Source: Dermanyssus gallinae (lineage: Eukaryota; Arthropoda; Arachnida; Mesostigmata; Dermanyssidae). Taken from it: DNA of 64,000 bases. Below the pieces are notes generated by a model. The model made no database searches, had not been told where the DNA came from, and saw only the letters and a list, made by a program, of their open reading frames with translations. This document shows positions 47,494 to 59,128 of the stretch, piece after piece. Position 1 is the stretch's first letter, and each line of letters opens with the position of its first letter. A program made the translations under genes and the position numbers. Location of the stretch: the NCBI GenBank assembly GCA_003439945.1, contig QVRM01006051.1, positions 62,001 to 126,000 of the forward strand, read 5' to 3'.

Positions 47494-48443
47494 TAATGTA
47501 ACGGAACTTTTGTCGGCAGTTAGGTTGCATCGCTTAAATATGAATACTCTCGGAGACAGACAAAGAGGAGCTGCCGCATTGTTTGCAGAGAGTTCGCAGC
47601 AGCCCTGCGTTGACGAGCTGACGGCAAGTTGAGTAGGTCCATTTGAATTTCTGTGATTACCTTGCAGCACAGGTCGGTGGTTTGAACGTTCTCAATGCCG
47701 TGCACCTTTGGTCTGGTCCTGCATGTGACAGTCGCCACGTATACACCATCATAGTGCATGGTTATCACTACCTGGTATGTTCAAACGCAGCCTTTCACGA
47801 GGAGTACGAGTTGTGCACCTGCCGGTTCTGCCTGCAGAGGCGTGCCAAGTATCATGCAGTGGAATGCACAGCGCTGGACAAAACATCGTTGCACTACTTC
47901 TCTCGCCGAAAGCGTGAAGAAATAAAGTACTTTGAAGAAACATCTTGAACTCGATATTATACTCTGAGTGAAATAAATATAATTGATTGATTACCCTGCA
48001 ACAGGAACCGAGCTTACGAAGGCCATCGATGTGCTTACTACGGTGAGATGTAAGAAGTCCAGAAGAGATAAGCAACTTGCACTTGCGACGATTCAGGAGC
48101 ATGTGCCATGTGCACCCTTGCGGCAATCCTTAAATCTAGCTGCATACGTATGGCCAATAAGCAATTGCCAGAACCGTTCAGACGTCGAAGTTGACGCAGT
48201 ACAAGCTGAATATATCGACCGACAGCGCAAGCCAAAACCAATTCATATTTTACATGGCTAATGTATCATTGAGAAGCAAGTAGTTTGGCTAACCTACTAC
48301 CACAACCAATACTCTGCACAAAGCTAACCATTGATGACTATATTGATCTGCAGTAAATAATTCTTCCACCCCTGTATACGAACTAAAATATTCCATGCAC
48401 GCTTGTACACGTCTCAGAGCGCAGAGTTTGTATTCTGAAGGTT

Positions 48444-48446
<3 letters not shown>

Positions 48447-48505
<59 letters not shown>
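48447..48505. repeat. (TA)n microsatellite
   Basis: Pure TA run, intergenic. Confidence 0.95.
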
Positions 48506-48509
<4 letters not shown>

Positions 48510-48889
48510 TTATCATAACAATATGTACTTACTCCTTATTTAGTCAACGAAGGAACCGATCATACTAGCGTGTTCGGCAGAAAGTTCTGCATAATCTGAA
48601 TGCCACCCGACACAAGCTAGCAAAAGGCAACTAGCGGGATTAAGGAAAGTCATAAAAAGTCGATATGTTGTTCTATCTTAAGTTAAAGCATTTACTTACA
48701 GAAACTTCAGTTTTTGCCATTACGACCAAAGATGTACGCTCAAAAGACTATTCTCGGACAATAGCAAATTTAATGTTTAGAATTAAATTATGAATATAAC
48801 TCGTCATTATCATATTCAAGTGATGGTGCTGCGTTACATAGTTGCCTAAGCTTTTTTGACAGCCATAGTGGTTATGTTCTACGTTGAAG

Positions 48890-49010
48890 CTTTCACGTTT
48901 CGAGCCGTAAAGTTTTGTCATGACGTTTCCACCTTTTCTTTCTATTTGGAAAACATATTTCCTTGTCGAGCTCTACCATGGCTCAAATTATGTGCCTAAC
49001 GTTCTGATAC
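48890..49010. repeat. MITE-related fragment
   Basis: TTCTATTTGGAAAACATATTT and GAGCTCTACCATGG resemble the right arm at 49.3-49.44 kb and, more distantly, the element at 53.3 kb. Confidence 0.4.
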
Positions 49011-49309
49011 ACCTTTAGTGCAGGCCCGAATGCAAGCAAATATGCATGCCGTCACTTTCATTATGATGGTAACTACGTAACACAACACTATCAGATTGGT
49101 ACGAAAACAATGGCCATCAAATTTGCTATTTCCTGAGAATAGTCTCGTACATTTTTGGTCGTAAGGCAAAGTTTTACGGTTCTGCACGTAAATGCTTCAA
49201 CGTAAGATATCACAGCACGTATGTTCTTTTACTGACTTTTCCTTATCCCGCTATTGGTAAAACTATGTAACAGAAAATGCAGAGGAAAAAACTATGTAAG
49301 ATAAATAGC

Positions 49310-49440
49310 TACTCTTAAAAATTTTATCCTCACTCCTAAACAAGACGTTTTTGCCCCCCCTCCCCCCTTCTATTTGGAAAAATATTTTTTTGCAGAGTTC
49401 TACCAAACCTTAAAATAGGTAAATATTGTCATAATAGACC

Positions 49441-49443
<3 letters not shown>
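49310..49443. mobile_element. MITE right-arm copy ending in CCCTG
   Basis: CCTCACTCCTAAACAAGACG, GGAAAAATATTTTTTTGCAG, AGTTCTACCAAACCTTA and the end AGACCCTG directly before (TA)n follow the same order as the right arm of the 53.3-53.6 kb palindrome. Confidence 0.5.

Positions 49444-49519
<76 letters not shown>
49444..49519. repeat. (TA)n microsatellite at MITE end
   Basis: 76 bp of TA starting at the CCCTG end. Confidence 0.95.
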
Positions 49520-49522
<3 letters not shown>

Positions 49523-50484
49523 TTATTTATATGTATAGCATAGCTACAAACAATAGCAAGCATACAACAAACGTTAAAAACACGATCTGTTCAAGGACGC
49601 AACTTCTGCCAAGGAACTCTAACTACTATGATTAAAACACGACGATATTAAGTACAGCATATAGATTTATTGATTGCTTTATTGATTGCATTCGCTAGAT
49701 GCCCTTCCATTTTTAGAGTATAGACATCTTGAGATTAAAGCCAAAATAACATGGACTGTCATAGCGCGGGTGTAGTCATCGATCTGGTCGGCTGCCCGAT
49801 GGAGCAGACGGCAGCTTTTCCGCAGTAATCACGCACAGCTAAACGCTCTTTATAAGCAAGCCCATAATGACCTCAGATGTGCGCAGTAACCTGTATCGTG
49901 TTGATCGACCTATGTCATACTGACGTGCACTGTCGTTTCGTCCTGTATCAATCAGCCTGCTGCTACAGTTTTCCATAAGTCGTTTGTTTGCCGAAGCATC
50001 TCAGTAATCGACGTACATGTTACATCGAAGTACGATTACTGTAAAGTAACAAAACCTAAATAATTGTCAGAATAGCACCAATAAAAACAAATGACATTAA
50101 CCATCATGACGGTCGCCACCACCACCACCACTATAACAGCAACGATAACAGCAACAACAATAGTCACTGCAGCAATAACAACAACAACTGATATTAGCAT
50201 TTGTGCTAGACGTGCTTGTGTCGCTATTCTTGCCTTCTTCGCTTTCTGTGCGCTTACCGGCAAAGATTTCTGCCGGCGCCGATGTTTACTGTGTGTGCAA
50301 ATAATGCCTTTTGTGTGTGACTGTATGTGGTTGTATTTTTGGTTTGGACCGCAGCAGATGATGCCGCTGCGGTTGTGTAATCTACCGCCAGCCGCCAGGT
50401 TAGACGGCCGCTGTCGGATCATCAAACAACACAGCCAGACTGCCGGCTGTCCGTTCGTCCGTTAGACGGTGGTCTAGGGAGGCC

Positions 50485-50498
50485 GGGGGGGGGGGGGG
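50485..50498. repeat. G14 homopolymer
   Basis: Fourteen G in a row in a GC-rich stretch; G-quadruplex prone and assembly-error prone. Confidence 0.85.
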
Positions 50499-51135
50499 AA
50501 GGCTTATGGTGAATAGCGGGTCTGTGAAGACCCTGAACGTTGCTGTTGAACCTAAGCGTCTTGGCGTTGACGGCGGCCGGGGGCACGGGGTAGTTTGCGA
50601 CTTTGTCCATTCTTCTGCTAGTCTGTCTGTCTGTCTCGATGTCTATCTATATGTCTGTCCGACAGACTGTTTGTTTGTCTATATCTCTATCTGTCCATCA
50701 GTCGGTTGGTACGTAACTCCGGAACAAAGTGAGGTAAGTGTGTGAGTGAGATCGTTTCTGTCAAGCAGAAACGGAGAAGCCAAAACCAATGGTGCCCACC
50801 ACCATCCAACACTGACGGCCAACATGGACACGTTGTAGACGCTATCATTAGCCCCTTCAAGGTATCGCCATCACGTGATCACAGTATCTTCGGAAATACT
50901 TGTCGTATCGTAGAACGTTGCATGTCGAGCAGCTTTGTTGCACGTTGGGAACCTGTCTGCCTGAAGTGCTCAGTGTCCTTCCTGTCTGCCTGCATCGGTC
51001 GGATAATGCTGCGCGATGCGATGCCTTGCGGCGTGACGCAGTAGTTTAAAGTCAAACAATATATTCAGTTCAACTGATTCCGATTGTTGACTCATGTTAG
51101 GGACCCATTTCGTCAGATGTTAAGTCAACTGCCAC

Positions 51136-51138
<3 letters not shown>

Positions 51139-51179
<41 letters not shown>

Positions 51180-51189
51180 CTTGTAAATG

Positions 51190-51220
<31 letters not shown>

Positions 51221-51221
51221 T
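51139..51221. repeat. Paired (TA)n microsatellites
   Basis: Two TA runs separated by an 18-bp unique spacer. Confidence 0.93.
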
Positions 51222-51949
51222 TAAAATTATACAAAGTTATCGAAATTTTACTTAGAAATGGGGGGAGATTTGTACCCTCATAGCTTCCTCGTTACGCTAC
51301 TGGTGCAAGGACACCGATCATGCAGGAACCGCTCCGCTATTATATTTAACATTGCAGTGGCATTCCATAACTAATATTATTGGATAATCGATTCCTGCCG
51401 ACTAGAACGTTCTTTAAATTTCGATGCACGCAAGTGACATGATAACGCTGAATTTTGCAATGGTTACTCAATTGCCTATACTAACACAGTTTGGTTTCAT
51501 CCAAATGTGGTGGTGGTTATATTCCTGCCACGTCGCTCAACTAATCAGAGTACATACACCTTCTTTGATGAGCTCTTTTTTTCTGTGTAGAAGGCTAGAC
51601 GTTCAGTGTATTTTTGGTGGCAAACTACGGATACAAGTTTCTCTAAATACGCGTCAGTTATTTAATTGTTCGCTCCTGCACACAATTTGGCTGTAAATAG
51701 TGGTGTTTGTGTAGCCAAGGCGTTCTTTGTTAATCCCAATATTTGCTTCATATAGTGCACTGCATTTGCTTAATATCTAAAACTTCTCATGTGAGGTGCG
51801 CGGCGAATGCGGGCCAACAATTTGTTACAATTAGGATCATTTTCAGGCGTACAATATTCAAAGCCCTTTATATGTTTACGTCACGCAGGTCACCTAGTAC
51901 GGATATCCTCGCAATTGCTATTACTTCGCTAATAATGGCTAACAAATTC

Positions 51950-53060
51950 GGCGTTTATACGTACAAGATTTTACGCTGCAGCGTGTGCCTCCCTCAGCTA
52001 AAACGCAAATATTGGTTGTTGCTATTTTGATTGTTAAGATATTTTCACTACACCATTTTGCGGTTCCGTTGAGATCTAAGAGTGGCTCTCTTCTCCTAAA
52101 ATGCAGACTTCGAGCGCGTGTTATTAGATACGCACATTCCAGCAATTTGAAAAGTTCCTCTAGGTATAGAAAAACTGGAAATGGCGCAGCCCTAAACCCA
52201 TGTTTTGGATTACCGTATCTTCCATGTTATGGTTATTGTTAATTATACGAATGCAACAGGCAAATATGGTAATCAGGGCCTTTAACATTTCACTTTCGAT
52301 CTCAAATATCTCGCGTAGTCTTTTAACGAGTCGATTTCTGGAAATACAGTCGAAGGCATTCTGGAGGTTATTAAATGCCGCATATATAATTTTTATATTG
52401 ACGTGGCGGATTGTGACATCGTTTAATACAAATGCCACTGCATTCGCTATAAACCATCTTCAAATGAGTCCATCTTGGTTAATCGGAATTTTTTATTTTG
52501 TAGCAGTGTACAGCCTATTGACATTAAATGATCCTAGGATCCCCGCAAGTCCTTAGATTTTTATATATAGATAATTTATCTTTCTTCTAAACCAACATTG
52601 ACAAGTTGCATCCGTTAGATTTTTTCGTGGAGCTGCCTTGTGTCTATGAACATAGCTTTTAATTCTTCCTTCATATTAGCGAGCAGAAGTGGTGATGTTG
52701 ACGCGCCTTGTTTTTGTTCCTGCAGATGGTTTTGCTAGCATTCTCTGTCGAATTATGCCTCGTGTCTTTGATATTTCGAACTCGCGGCTAAATGAGTGCA
52801 CCATTGAATTTTTGTGCAGTTACACGAAAAGGAAAGCTCGCTCACATATACGCTCGCTTTTATGTGCTGCTACGCCTGCTTCAAATAGTTTAAACTCAAC
52901 CTTACAGTGCTCGCGGTGCCCTGACGGCGTGACAGAAAAATCAAAGCGACGTGGTGATGATTCGGGTGTTATTGATAAAACCACATCAACCGAGCTACAT
53001 TGATTCCAGCTAAAATGCATTGGGCTCGTAGTCTCAATGTGAAAATTTAGTTCAAGCTCG
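51950..53060 (-). mobile_element. LINE reverse transcriptase relic
   Basis: The minus-strand frame at 52438-52160 reads IIYAAFNNLQNAFDCISRNR and LVKRLREIFEIESEMLKAL, the catalytic (V)AFxDxxxAFDxxxRxxLxxxL block of LINE reverse transcriptases with the key Asp replaced by Asn-Asn, then QNMGLGLRHF for QxxGLRQGD. Downstream, AKWCSENILTIKIATTNICV matches the ..WC..N.LTIN..KTK.MV block that follows YADD. Dead copy. Confidence 0.65.
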
Positions 53061-53255
53061 TGCAAGCAACACCTATTTTAAATGCAGCAATGCAGCTTGT
53101 ATGCATTTTTCTTTTGTTAGATTGCTGTTCAAATGGTCTCAGGCTTTTTAACTACTTAAATTTATTCGTTACAGCTTATACAAAATTCCGTGTGGTAGAT
53201 TATAAATACACGATATATGTATATATATATATATATATATATACATACATATATT

Positions 53256-53619
53256 CAGGGTCTTTTGAAAATGTTTGATAATCGATATAAGGCATTGTAG
53301 GGCTCGTTAACGCAGATATATTTTCCAATGCAACATGGACTCTGAGAAGATTTGTTTCAGAGTGAGAGTGAAACTACTAAATTTTATGACACTGGTGTTT
53401 TTGCCCAACGGTGTACTTAGTTTCTATATAGGAGGGTTGACTGGTTGACTCGCAATTGCACATTTTATGCTCTTATGTCGGGCAAAAACACCAGTGTCAT
53501 AAAATTTAGTAATTTCGCTCTCACTCCAAAACACGACTTCTCAGATTGAACAAAAATATTTGCTCTAACGAGCTCTACAATTCCTTATATCAATTATCAA
53601 AAATTTTCAAAACGCCCTG
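53256..53619. mobile_element. Palindromic MITE, about 148-bp arms
   Basis: The left arm (53256-53404) and right arm (53480-53619) are inverted copies with roughly 75-bp unique centre. Ends are CAGGG and CCCTG. Inner arm ends GACACTGGTGTTTTTGCCC and GGGCAAAAACACCAGTGTC are exact complements. A (TA)n tract lies 13 bp outside the left end. No transposase frame. Relatives at 3.2-3.5 and 49.3 kb. Confidence 0.75.
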
Positions 53620-54416
53620 TGTATATGCATTTATCGTGACATGTATTACCTGATCTAAATTTCTTTGTGATGGATTATAAATACAAGTAAGATAGTACGC
53701 AATATATATATATATATAACTTTGGTTATTCCTACTGATTTTATCATGCTGACGTCAATGCCTGCGTCTACAAACTTAAAGAAAATTTATTTGAGAGTAT
53801 CTGCTGTGGCTGTATGATAGTTGTAAGCAACTAACAAAGAGAGCTTTCCGGCACTCCGGTACGTTCTGGCACAATGTGCGCATCCAGGGCTTACGCTACC
53901 ATGCTTTCGGTGATTGTGCGGTTGTGTGCACGACACGGCCTGTTCTTATAATCGTGAACCAGGCGATTATTATGTCGTTTTTGCGCCGACTTAGAAGCGT
54001 CTGTGTGTGTCGTCACGTTGATATTTTCTGTTGAACGGGTGATGTTGGGCCGCAATTTTTTGGAGATAGAGCTGTTCATGTTGTCGTTGCGCTTGGCTAC
54101 TTGCAGTATTTCGTAATGCTCAGCGATCAGCTGGACATCACGTGTGTGTGGGTTGGTTGCAACGGTTAAATACTTTTATTGACAAATCACTCATTTGTCT
54201 TTAAAATTCGTGAATAAAAATAAATTGACGACAAATCCTATCAGTCATACGTTCAGATCTGATGTCGACCACCGGGCCAAGGTGCCAAGCATCGCCCTTG
54301 CAAAGCAGCGTAATCGGCTATAGCTAAAACTAAGGGTACAGACTATAGGGCACGGGCCAGGGTATTATTCAGAGCAGCGAGTCTCGTTCTAGGCCATAAG
54401 CTACGGATGAGCCATG

Positions 54417-54419
<3 letters not shown>

Positions 54420-54475
<56 letters not shown>
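54420..54475. repeat. (TA)n microsatellite
   Basis: 56 bp of TA. Confidence 0.95.
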
Positions 54476-54476
<1 letters not shown>

Positions 54477-54479
54477 CAA

Positions 54480-56526
54480 CAGAAGAGAAAGTGGGAGAAT
54501 CGTATATCTTACATTTCTAAGTTCGTAACTGTGAAACAAGATATAAATACATCCAGAAAGCGATTGTTTCACTTGATTCTTGAATAGTGAGAAAAACTGC
54601 AGGCAATAATTTTCTGCAGTGCCATTTTCAAAAGTGCGTTTCAAGTTGTTAGAAAAACTGGAAAACGTATACACACCTGGTTTGACAGCTTGTGTGTGAT
54701 GGAACAATAATGATTCAGGTTTTTAATAACATGCAAAAATAAATATATTTATTTTTATTTGCTTCATATATCATACATAAGGAAAACATAGTTTGTCTGT
54801 TAACAATGCCGCATTATATAAAGTTTTTTTTTAACCAAAACAAGCAGCATTTTGTAAAAATCATTTGACGAGTATGCATATCGTACATTCGTATTTCTGG
54901 ATGACTAATTTGCGCAAGCCTTGTATTCGTCAAGCCAATTACCACAACTAGACTGTCGTTTTAAATTTCCGCGTACTAAACCGGAACTAGCTTGCTTCAC
55001 GTGGGCGTTAACTACCTATGATTTATCTATATATATACATGTTAGCGCCCTTGTTATAGATTATTTGTTTCGAATTTAGCGACAGCAACGACAAGGTGTT
55101 TGAAAACATCGTCGTTTTATAGCATTTTATCATAGATTCAGTTCAGAGAGTGAAGCTCATTGAGCTGTTCTATGAAAAGAGCCGCTCCGTGCCCACCTCG
55201 TTAAGCGACCTGACGACCCTGGACCTTTTTTCTGTAAGGTTTCTCCAAAAGCAAGATGTTCGCCGGTAGTTCGTTACCGTCTAAACGAGCAAAAGAAAAA
55301 AGTTCGGCGGCTTATTTCGAAAATATCCATCAAGTTATGTCAAAAAGTCATCCAAAATGTATAGACATTGCCGAAATCTTGTATAGACAGTGCCAAATAG
55401 CTACGAAGCGGCCTTCTTCCTGGTATCATCTTTTAGACATAACGGCATGCAGGGTACTTTTTATTAAAACTCGAGTTTTTACCGTACTTAGACTACTTTG
55501 TTTTGTATGTCCAAATGTATAAGATTATCAAGCAACCTTGCCCCATATATATATATATATATATATATACGGGAAACGAATAGAAGCTTCTATGTGATGC
55601 GTCGTTGTTGTCTCCTTGTGCAGATTTAAGACAAACCACTTTTGAATATTATGCATACAAAGTTCTGAGGTCATTATGTTACACACTCACACACAAATGA
55701 AAGCAATACTATCGTCGCTCAGTCGCCGGTGTAGGGGTGCCGACTTGTATTGTATTTGGTCGTTGGTTGGCGTCGGTGCGATCGGTGCCATCGTCGGTGT
55801 GCAGGCGACGGACAGAGCCGCGTTCGTTTCTTTTGAGCGAGCGGCGTTTCCTTATTCGCAAACCCAAGGTCTCTTATATTGAAGGCAATATCTGTTTTCC
55901 TGCTGCTGCAGCTGCTGCTGATACCGACGCCGCGGCTTGTGCCACCTCTGCTCAGTAGCGTCGCCTTGTCGTGGCTGAAGTTCAACGACTGGGTGCAGGC
56001 TGTCCTTGGACAAACGAAAATAAGAATAGAATTCGATCTTGCTAGGGGACAACGAACACGAGTTCGAACGAACAACGCATAGGGATGAACAATGCATAGA
56101 GTTAGAGGTAGGGAGAAATATAGGGAAGGAGAAAGAAATAAAGAGAGAGAGAGAGAGATGGAAAGAGAAAGCAGGGAGACAGATATAGAGAAAGGCAACA
56201 GCGAAGACGAAGGCGAGACGGTACGTAAGATTAGACCGATGGACGACAGCCAGGGGTGTATGATTGAGTAACGTCATCATCACCAGAGTATCATACTACG
56301 GCCCCTCCGCCCACTCACCTCACCTCAGTCCCCCCCCCCCCGGATACCCCTCCGACCGATCATCGGTGGTGGGCCGACGATCGATCACCGATATCTTTGA
56401 ATCGATCCTCCTGTTTCACAGCAACTTCTCAATGAATCGATCGCCTTCGCATCGAGGTGTTGTAGTTGCGGTTTGTCGTTGTCGTTATCGTCGCTATCGA
56501 CGTCGCCGACGTAGTTCGCGGTGGCC
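54480..56526. other. Intergenic, downstream of MAM gene
   Basis: At 55139-55258 a frame KLIELFYEKSRSV resembles the start of a mariner-type HTH but cannot be followed further. (TA)n at 55547-55570. A purine-rich (GA)n block at 56097-56190 and a C11 run near 56332 follow. No gene recognised. Confidence 0.35.
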
Positions 56527-56646
56527 CTAAACGGGCTCCGCTGGCACGACAATAGCCGACGCAGGCCTCGTTTCGCAGTCGCCATTGTAGAAGGTAATAT
56601 CGTCCAGAGCAAAGCCCCCATCGTTCGCTTCGCCGTCGAACTGGAT
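56527..56646 (-). CDS. MAM gene, last recognised exon
   Basis: The acceptor is ATCTTGCAG|ATC, phase 0; length 120 nt including TAG at 56529-56527. It encodes IQFDGEANDGGFALDDITF and NGDC, the canonical end of MAM, then a short Pro/Ala/Val tail. Confidence 0.82.
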   Translation of the reverse strand: MQFDGEANDGGFALDDITFYNGDCETRPASAIVVPAEPV

Positions 56647-58825
56647 CTGCAAGATTATCATTATTATTGCTGTTGTTGTCGTCGTCGTTGTCGTCGTAGG
56701 TGCTCACAATTCCAGGCCGACAATGACAATGAATAGTGAGTGGCACGCTGGAGGCAACAACAGGTCGAAGAGCGCCGAGCACGCAATAGAGACGCAATTC
56801 ATGACGAAAACTGGCGCTTATGCTTAGCCTACCTACAAGGTTTATCATCGGTATTTTATCGTGCACGTACTCATCAACGCATTGTCACTATTTTTATTTA
56901 GATAGTAGCATTGGTGTAAGAGCAGTAAGTATTCCGGGGTGGAATGCAACGGAATGCTGCTTAACTAACTAAACAAAAACTAAAAAGCTAACTGCGCGAT
57001 GCGGGAAGTGCTGAAACAGCCTTGCCGACTGAATATATTCTCTACAATTAAAAATAAACTCGGATTTTCTCATGTTGTGAAATTTGTTTTTTTTATGTGG
57101 AAGCCTTTCGTATACTGAAATAATATATATATATAAATACATATATGTGAAAAAAACGCTTATGTACAAAAAGGCAGTGCACAAAACATCTGGATCCAGT
57201 AGCAATCTTAACAATTCAAGTTCAATTCAATTAAACGAGTCAAGGATTTAGAACATACCCTGAATGGTTTATCCGCGGGGATCTTAACTTGACCGTATCG
57301 CCAGTCGGGCCGAATGGTGTCTGACCTGCGCGACGTGAACTTCCACAGAATCATCCGCGTGTCTTCCTCGGTAATCTCCGGTTCAATTCTAATTTTATTC
57401 ATCGTTTAAAATCGTTATTGACAGTAAACATATAAATGGAAGGTTTAGTTTGAAAAAACGTAACCTCCTATTGTGAGCAGGTCTTTAAATAAACGTGTGC
57501 TGTTTTACTTAAAGCAGATGTATGCAAGATGCCAACCATGTTGTTGGCGTCGTCTTAAATAACAGTGGAAATTGTACTTATTGCATGTATACGCTATGAT
57601 AAATTAGTCCTTATATGAATCTGTTCACTCAGCGGTCTACTACAATAGTCTAAAAACCTAAAGCGGGATAATCATTATCGTTCTCTTCTTCTATGCAGAA
57701 GGGTCAGTTGCAAAACCCTAATTACTTCTTTTAACATAGAACTAGCATTAGCAGCTTCAAAACCACACTAAGCAATACTTCGAGTCTTCGCAATGTTTTC
57801 GCAGGGCAATCCCGTTTTCTGGAGTTTCATACTTTAGAAAAAAACTAGGGCGCAAAATAATGTTGCACACCAAAGTGTGTACTTGAATATGAAGAACCTT
57901 GACAAATACGAGCCTAGGACTTTAACATCAGGCTAGGTTTCTCATTATCAGGTGACATCGTGGCTCACTTCAGCGCTATATAGAGGGACAAGTGCTCGGC
58001 GCCTTCCCTTGATAAAGACACATGGTAGTGAGGAAAATAGTGTTCGTAAACGCGCCAGACTCTTAATTTAATAATATAGCGTGGTTTTGTGCCGTGATAT
58101 GCTTGCTTGTCTGAAGAGGTATATATATATATACATATATAGCTAACACAATTGATCATGTATATACTGATGTACTTGACAATTAATGTGGATAAACCGA
58201 TCCGTCCCTCCCATAGTGCTAAGGAACAGTTTAAACTAGCAATGAACGATCTGAAGACTTTTAAGAAGAAGGATTAATGGCCGTCCTTTACCCTTCTCCC
58301 CTGTGTCCGCCGTTATATATATATATATATATATATATTTATAGAGAGAGAGGGGGGAGAGGGGGAGACAGAGAGAAAAATAGGGGGGAAATATATATGC
58401 ATACACAAAGAAATTACGGCTTGTACACCGTGCTAGGTCAAGACGTGCGGCAAAATTCGGATTTGAATGTTTCCACATGTCAAGCTACTGGACCGCACTG
58501 GCCGCTGAGTAAGAAGGTTTTATAGCTCTGCCCTAGAGCTCAAAGTGCGCAGTCAACAATATCTCCCTTTCCTCTTGTGACTGCGGGAAACATGCCTTCA
58601 GTTATTGGGCGGTGTCGTCACCGACAGGATTTTTTAAGGAGGTTGTTGTTAAAACAATTACCCACCTGTACAGCGTGAGGGTAGATGACTCGCCCCGGCC
58701 AAAAGGCGCGAACCAAAACGAAACGCATCGATCAGGTTCCGAATCCACTGCCTGGACGACGGTCGACCGCAGGATCGGGTTCTGCACGGAGTTTTGATTG
58801 AAGATGTCGAAAAAGATGTATCCAG
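56527..58825 (-). CDS. MAM-domain protein, 3' part of gene (three exons)
   Basis: Exons 58825-58666, 57388-57259 and 56646-56527 join in frame into about 135 residues that cover the second half or more of a MAM domain (an extracellular adhesion domain of transmembrane or secreted proteins). Visible landmarks are GYIFFDIF near the start, RCVSFWFAPFG (the conserved Cys and FW of strand C-x-F-W), STLTLYR, RMILWKF, WRYGQVKIPADKPFR and GGFALDDITFYNGDC, the classic MAM C-terminus. The first exon begins in phase 1, so at least one upstream exon must exist. The domain is followed by eleven residues and a TAG. The protein therefore either ends there or uses an unseen alternative donor. Splice sites are CAG|GTGGGT with AATTAG|A, and AGG|GTATGT with TTGCAG|A. 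Confidence 0.85.
57259..57388 (-). CDS. MAM gene, exon n-1
   Basis: The acceptor is AAAATTAG|A and the donor TTCAGG|GTATGT; length 130 nt. It encodes IEPEITEEDTRMILWKF and WRYGQVKIPADKPFR, the ILW...W...V.IP..KPF region of MAM. Confidence 0.84.
58666..58825 (-). CDS. MAM gene, exon n-2
   Basis: The acceptor is ATTCCAG|CT, phase 1, and the donor CAG|GTGGGT, phase 2; length 160 nt. It encodes GYIFFDIFNQNS through DRCVSFWFAPFGRGESS to TLTLY. Confidence 0.82.
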
Positions 58826-59006
58826 CTGGAATACAGAACGCGAGATATATATATATATATATATTTATATATATGTCATTCCAAATTGGGTGAGCACTTC
58901 TTAAAAATACATGTGAAACTGACAATGCATATAATACAATCGCTTAAAATATTTATTTTTATTTTTTTTGTAAGGCTAATGCCCGTGCACGTTTTTTAAT
59001 CCACTA

Positions 59007-59128
59007 CGGCATTTACTTTGTCTAAATTGGAAACCATGTAAACCAATTTAAGAGTGGCCGGTCTGGGTCTCGAACCCAGTTCTCCCAAATGCAAGGCGAA
59101 GGCTTTGCCACTAAGCCATCTTGCTCGG
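59007..59128 (-). mobile_element. tRNA-derived SINE, family 1, copy 3
   Basis: Reverse complement of the 20.7-kb element, with A box AGATGGCTTAGTGGC, B box GGTTCGAGACCC and body TTAAATTGGTTTACATGG, followed by TAAAAAACG as a short A-rich tail. It lies 180 bp upstream of the first known MAM exon, probably in an intron of that gene. Confidence 0.87.

Noticed and set aside
55719..56283. Ser/Leu/Phe-rich minus-strand frames of 140-160 codons
   Set aside because: They read through the (GA)n purine block; composition follows the repeat and no domain is seen.
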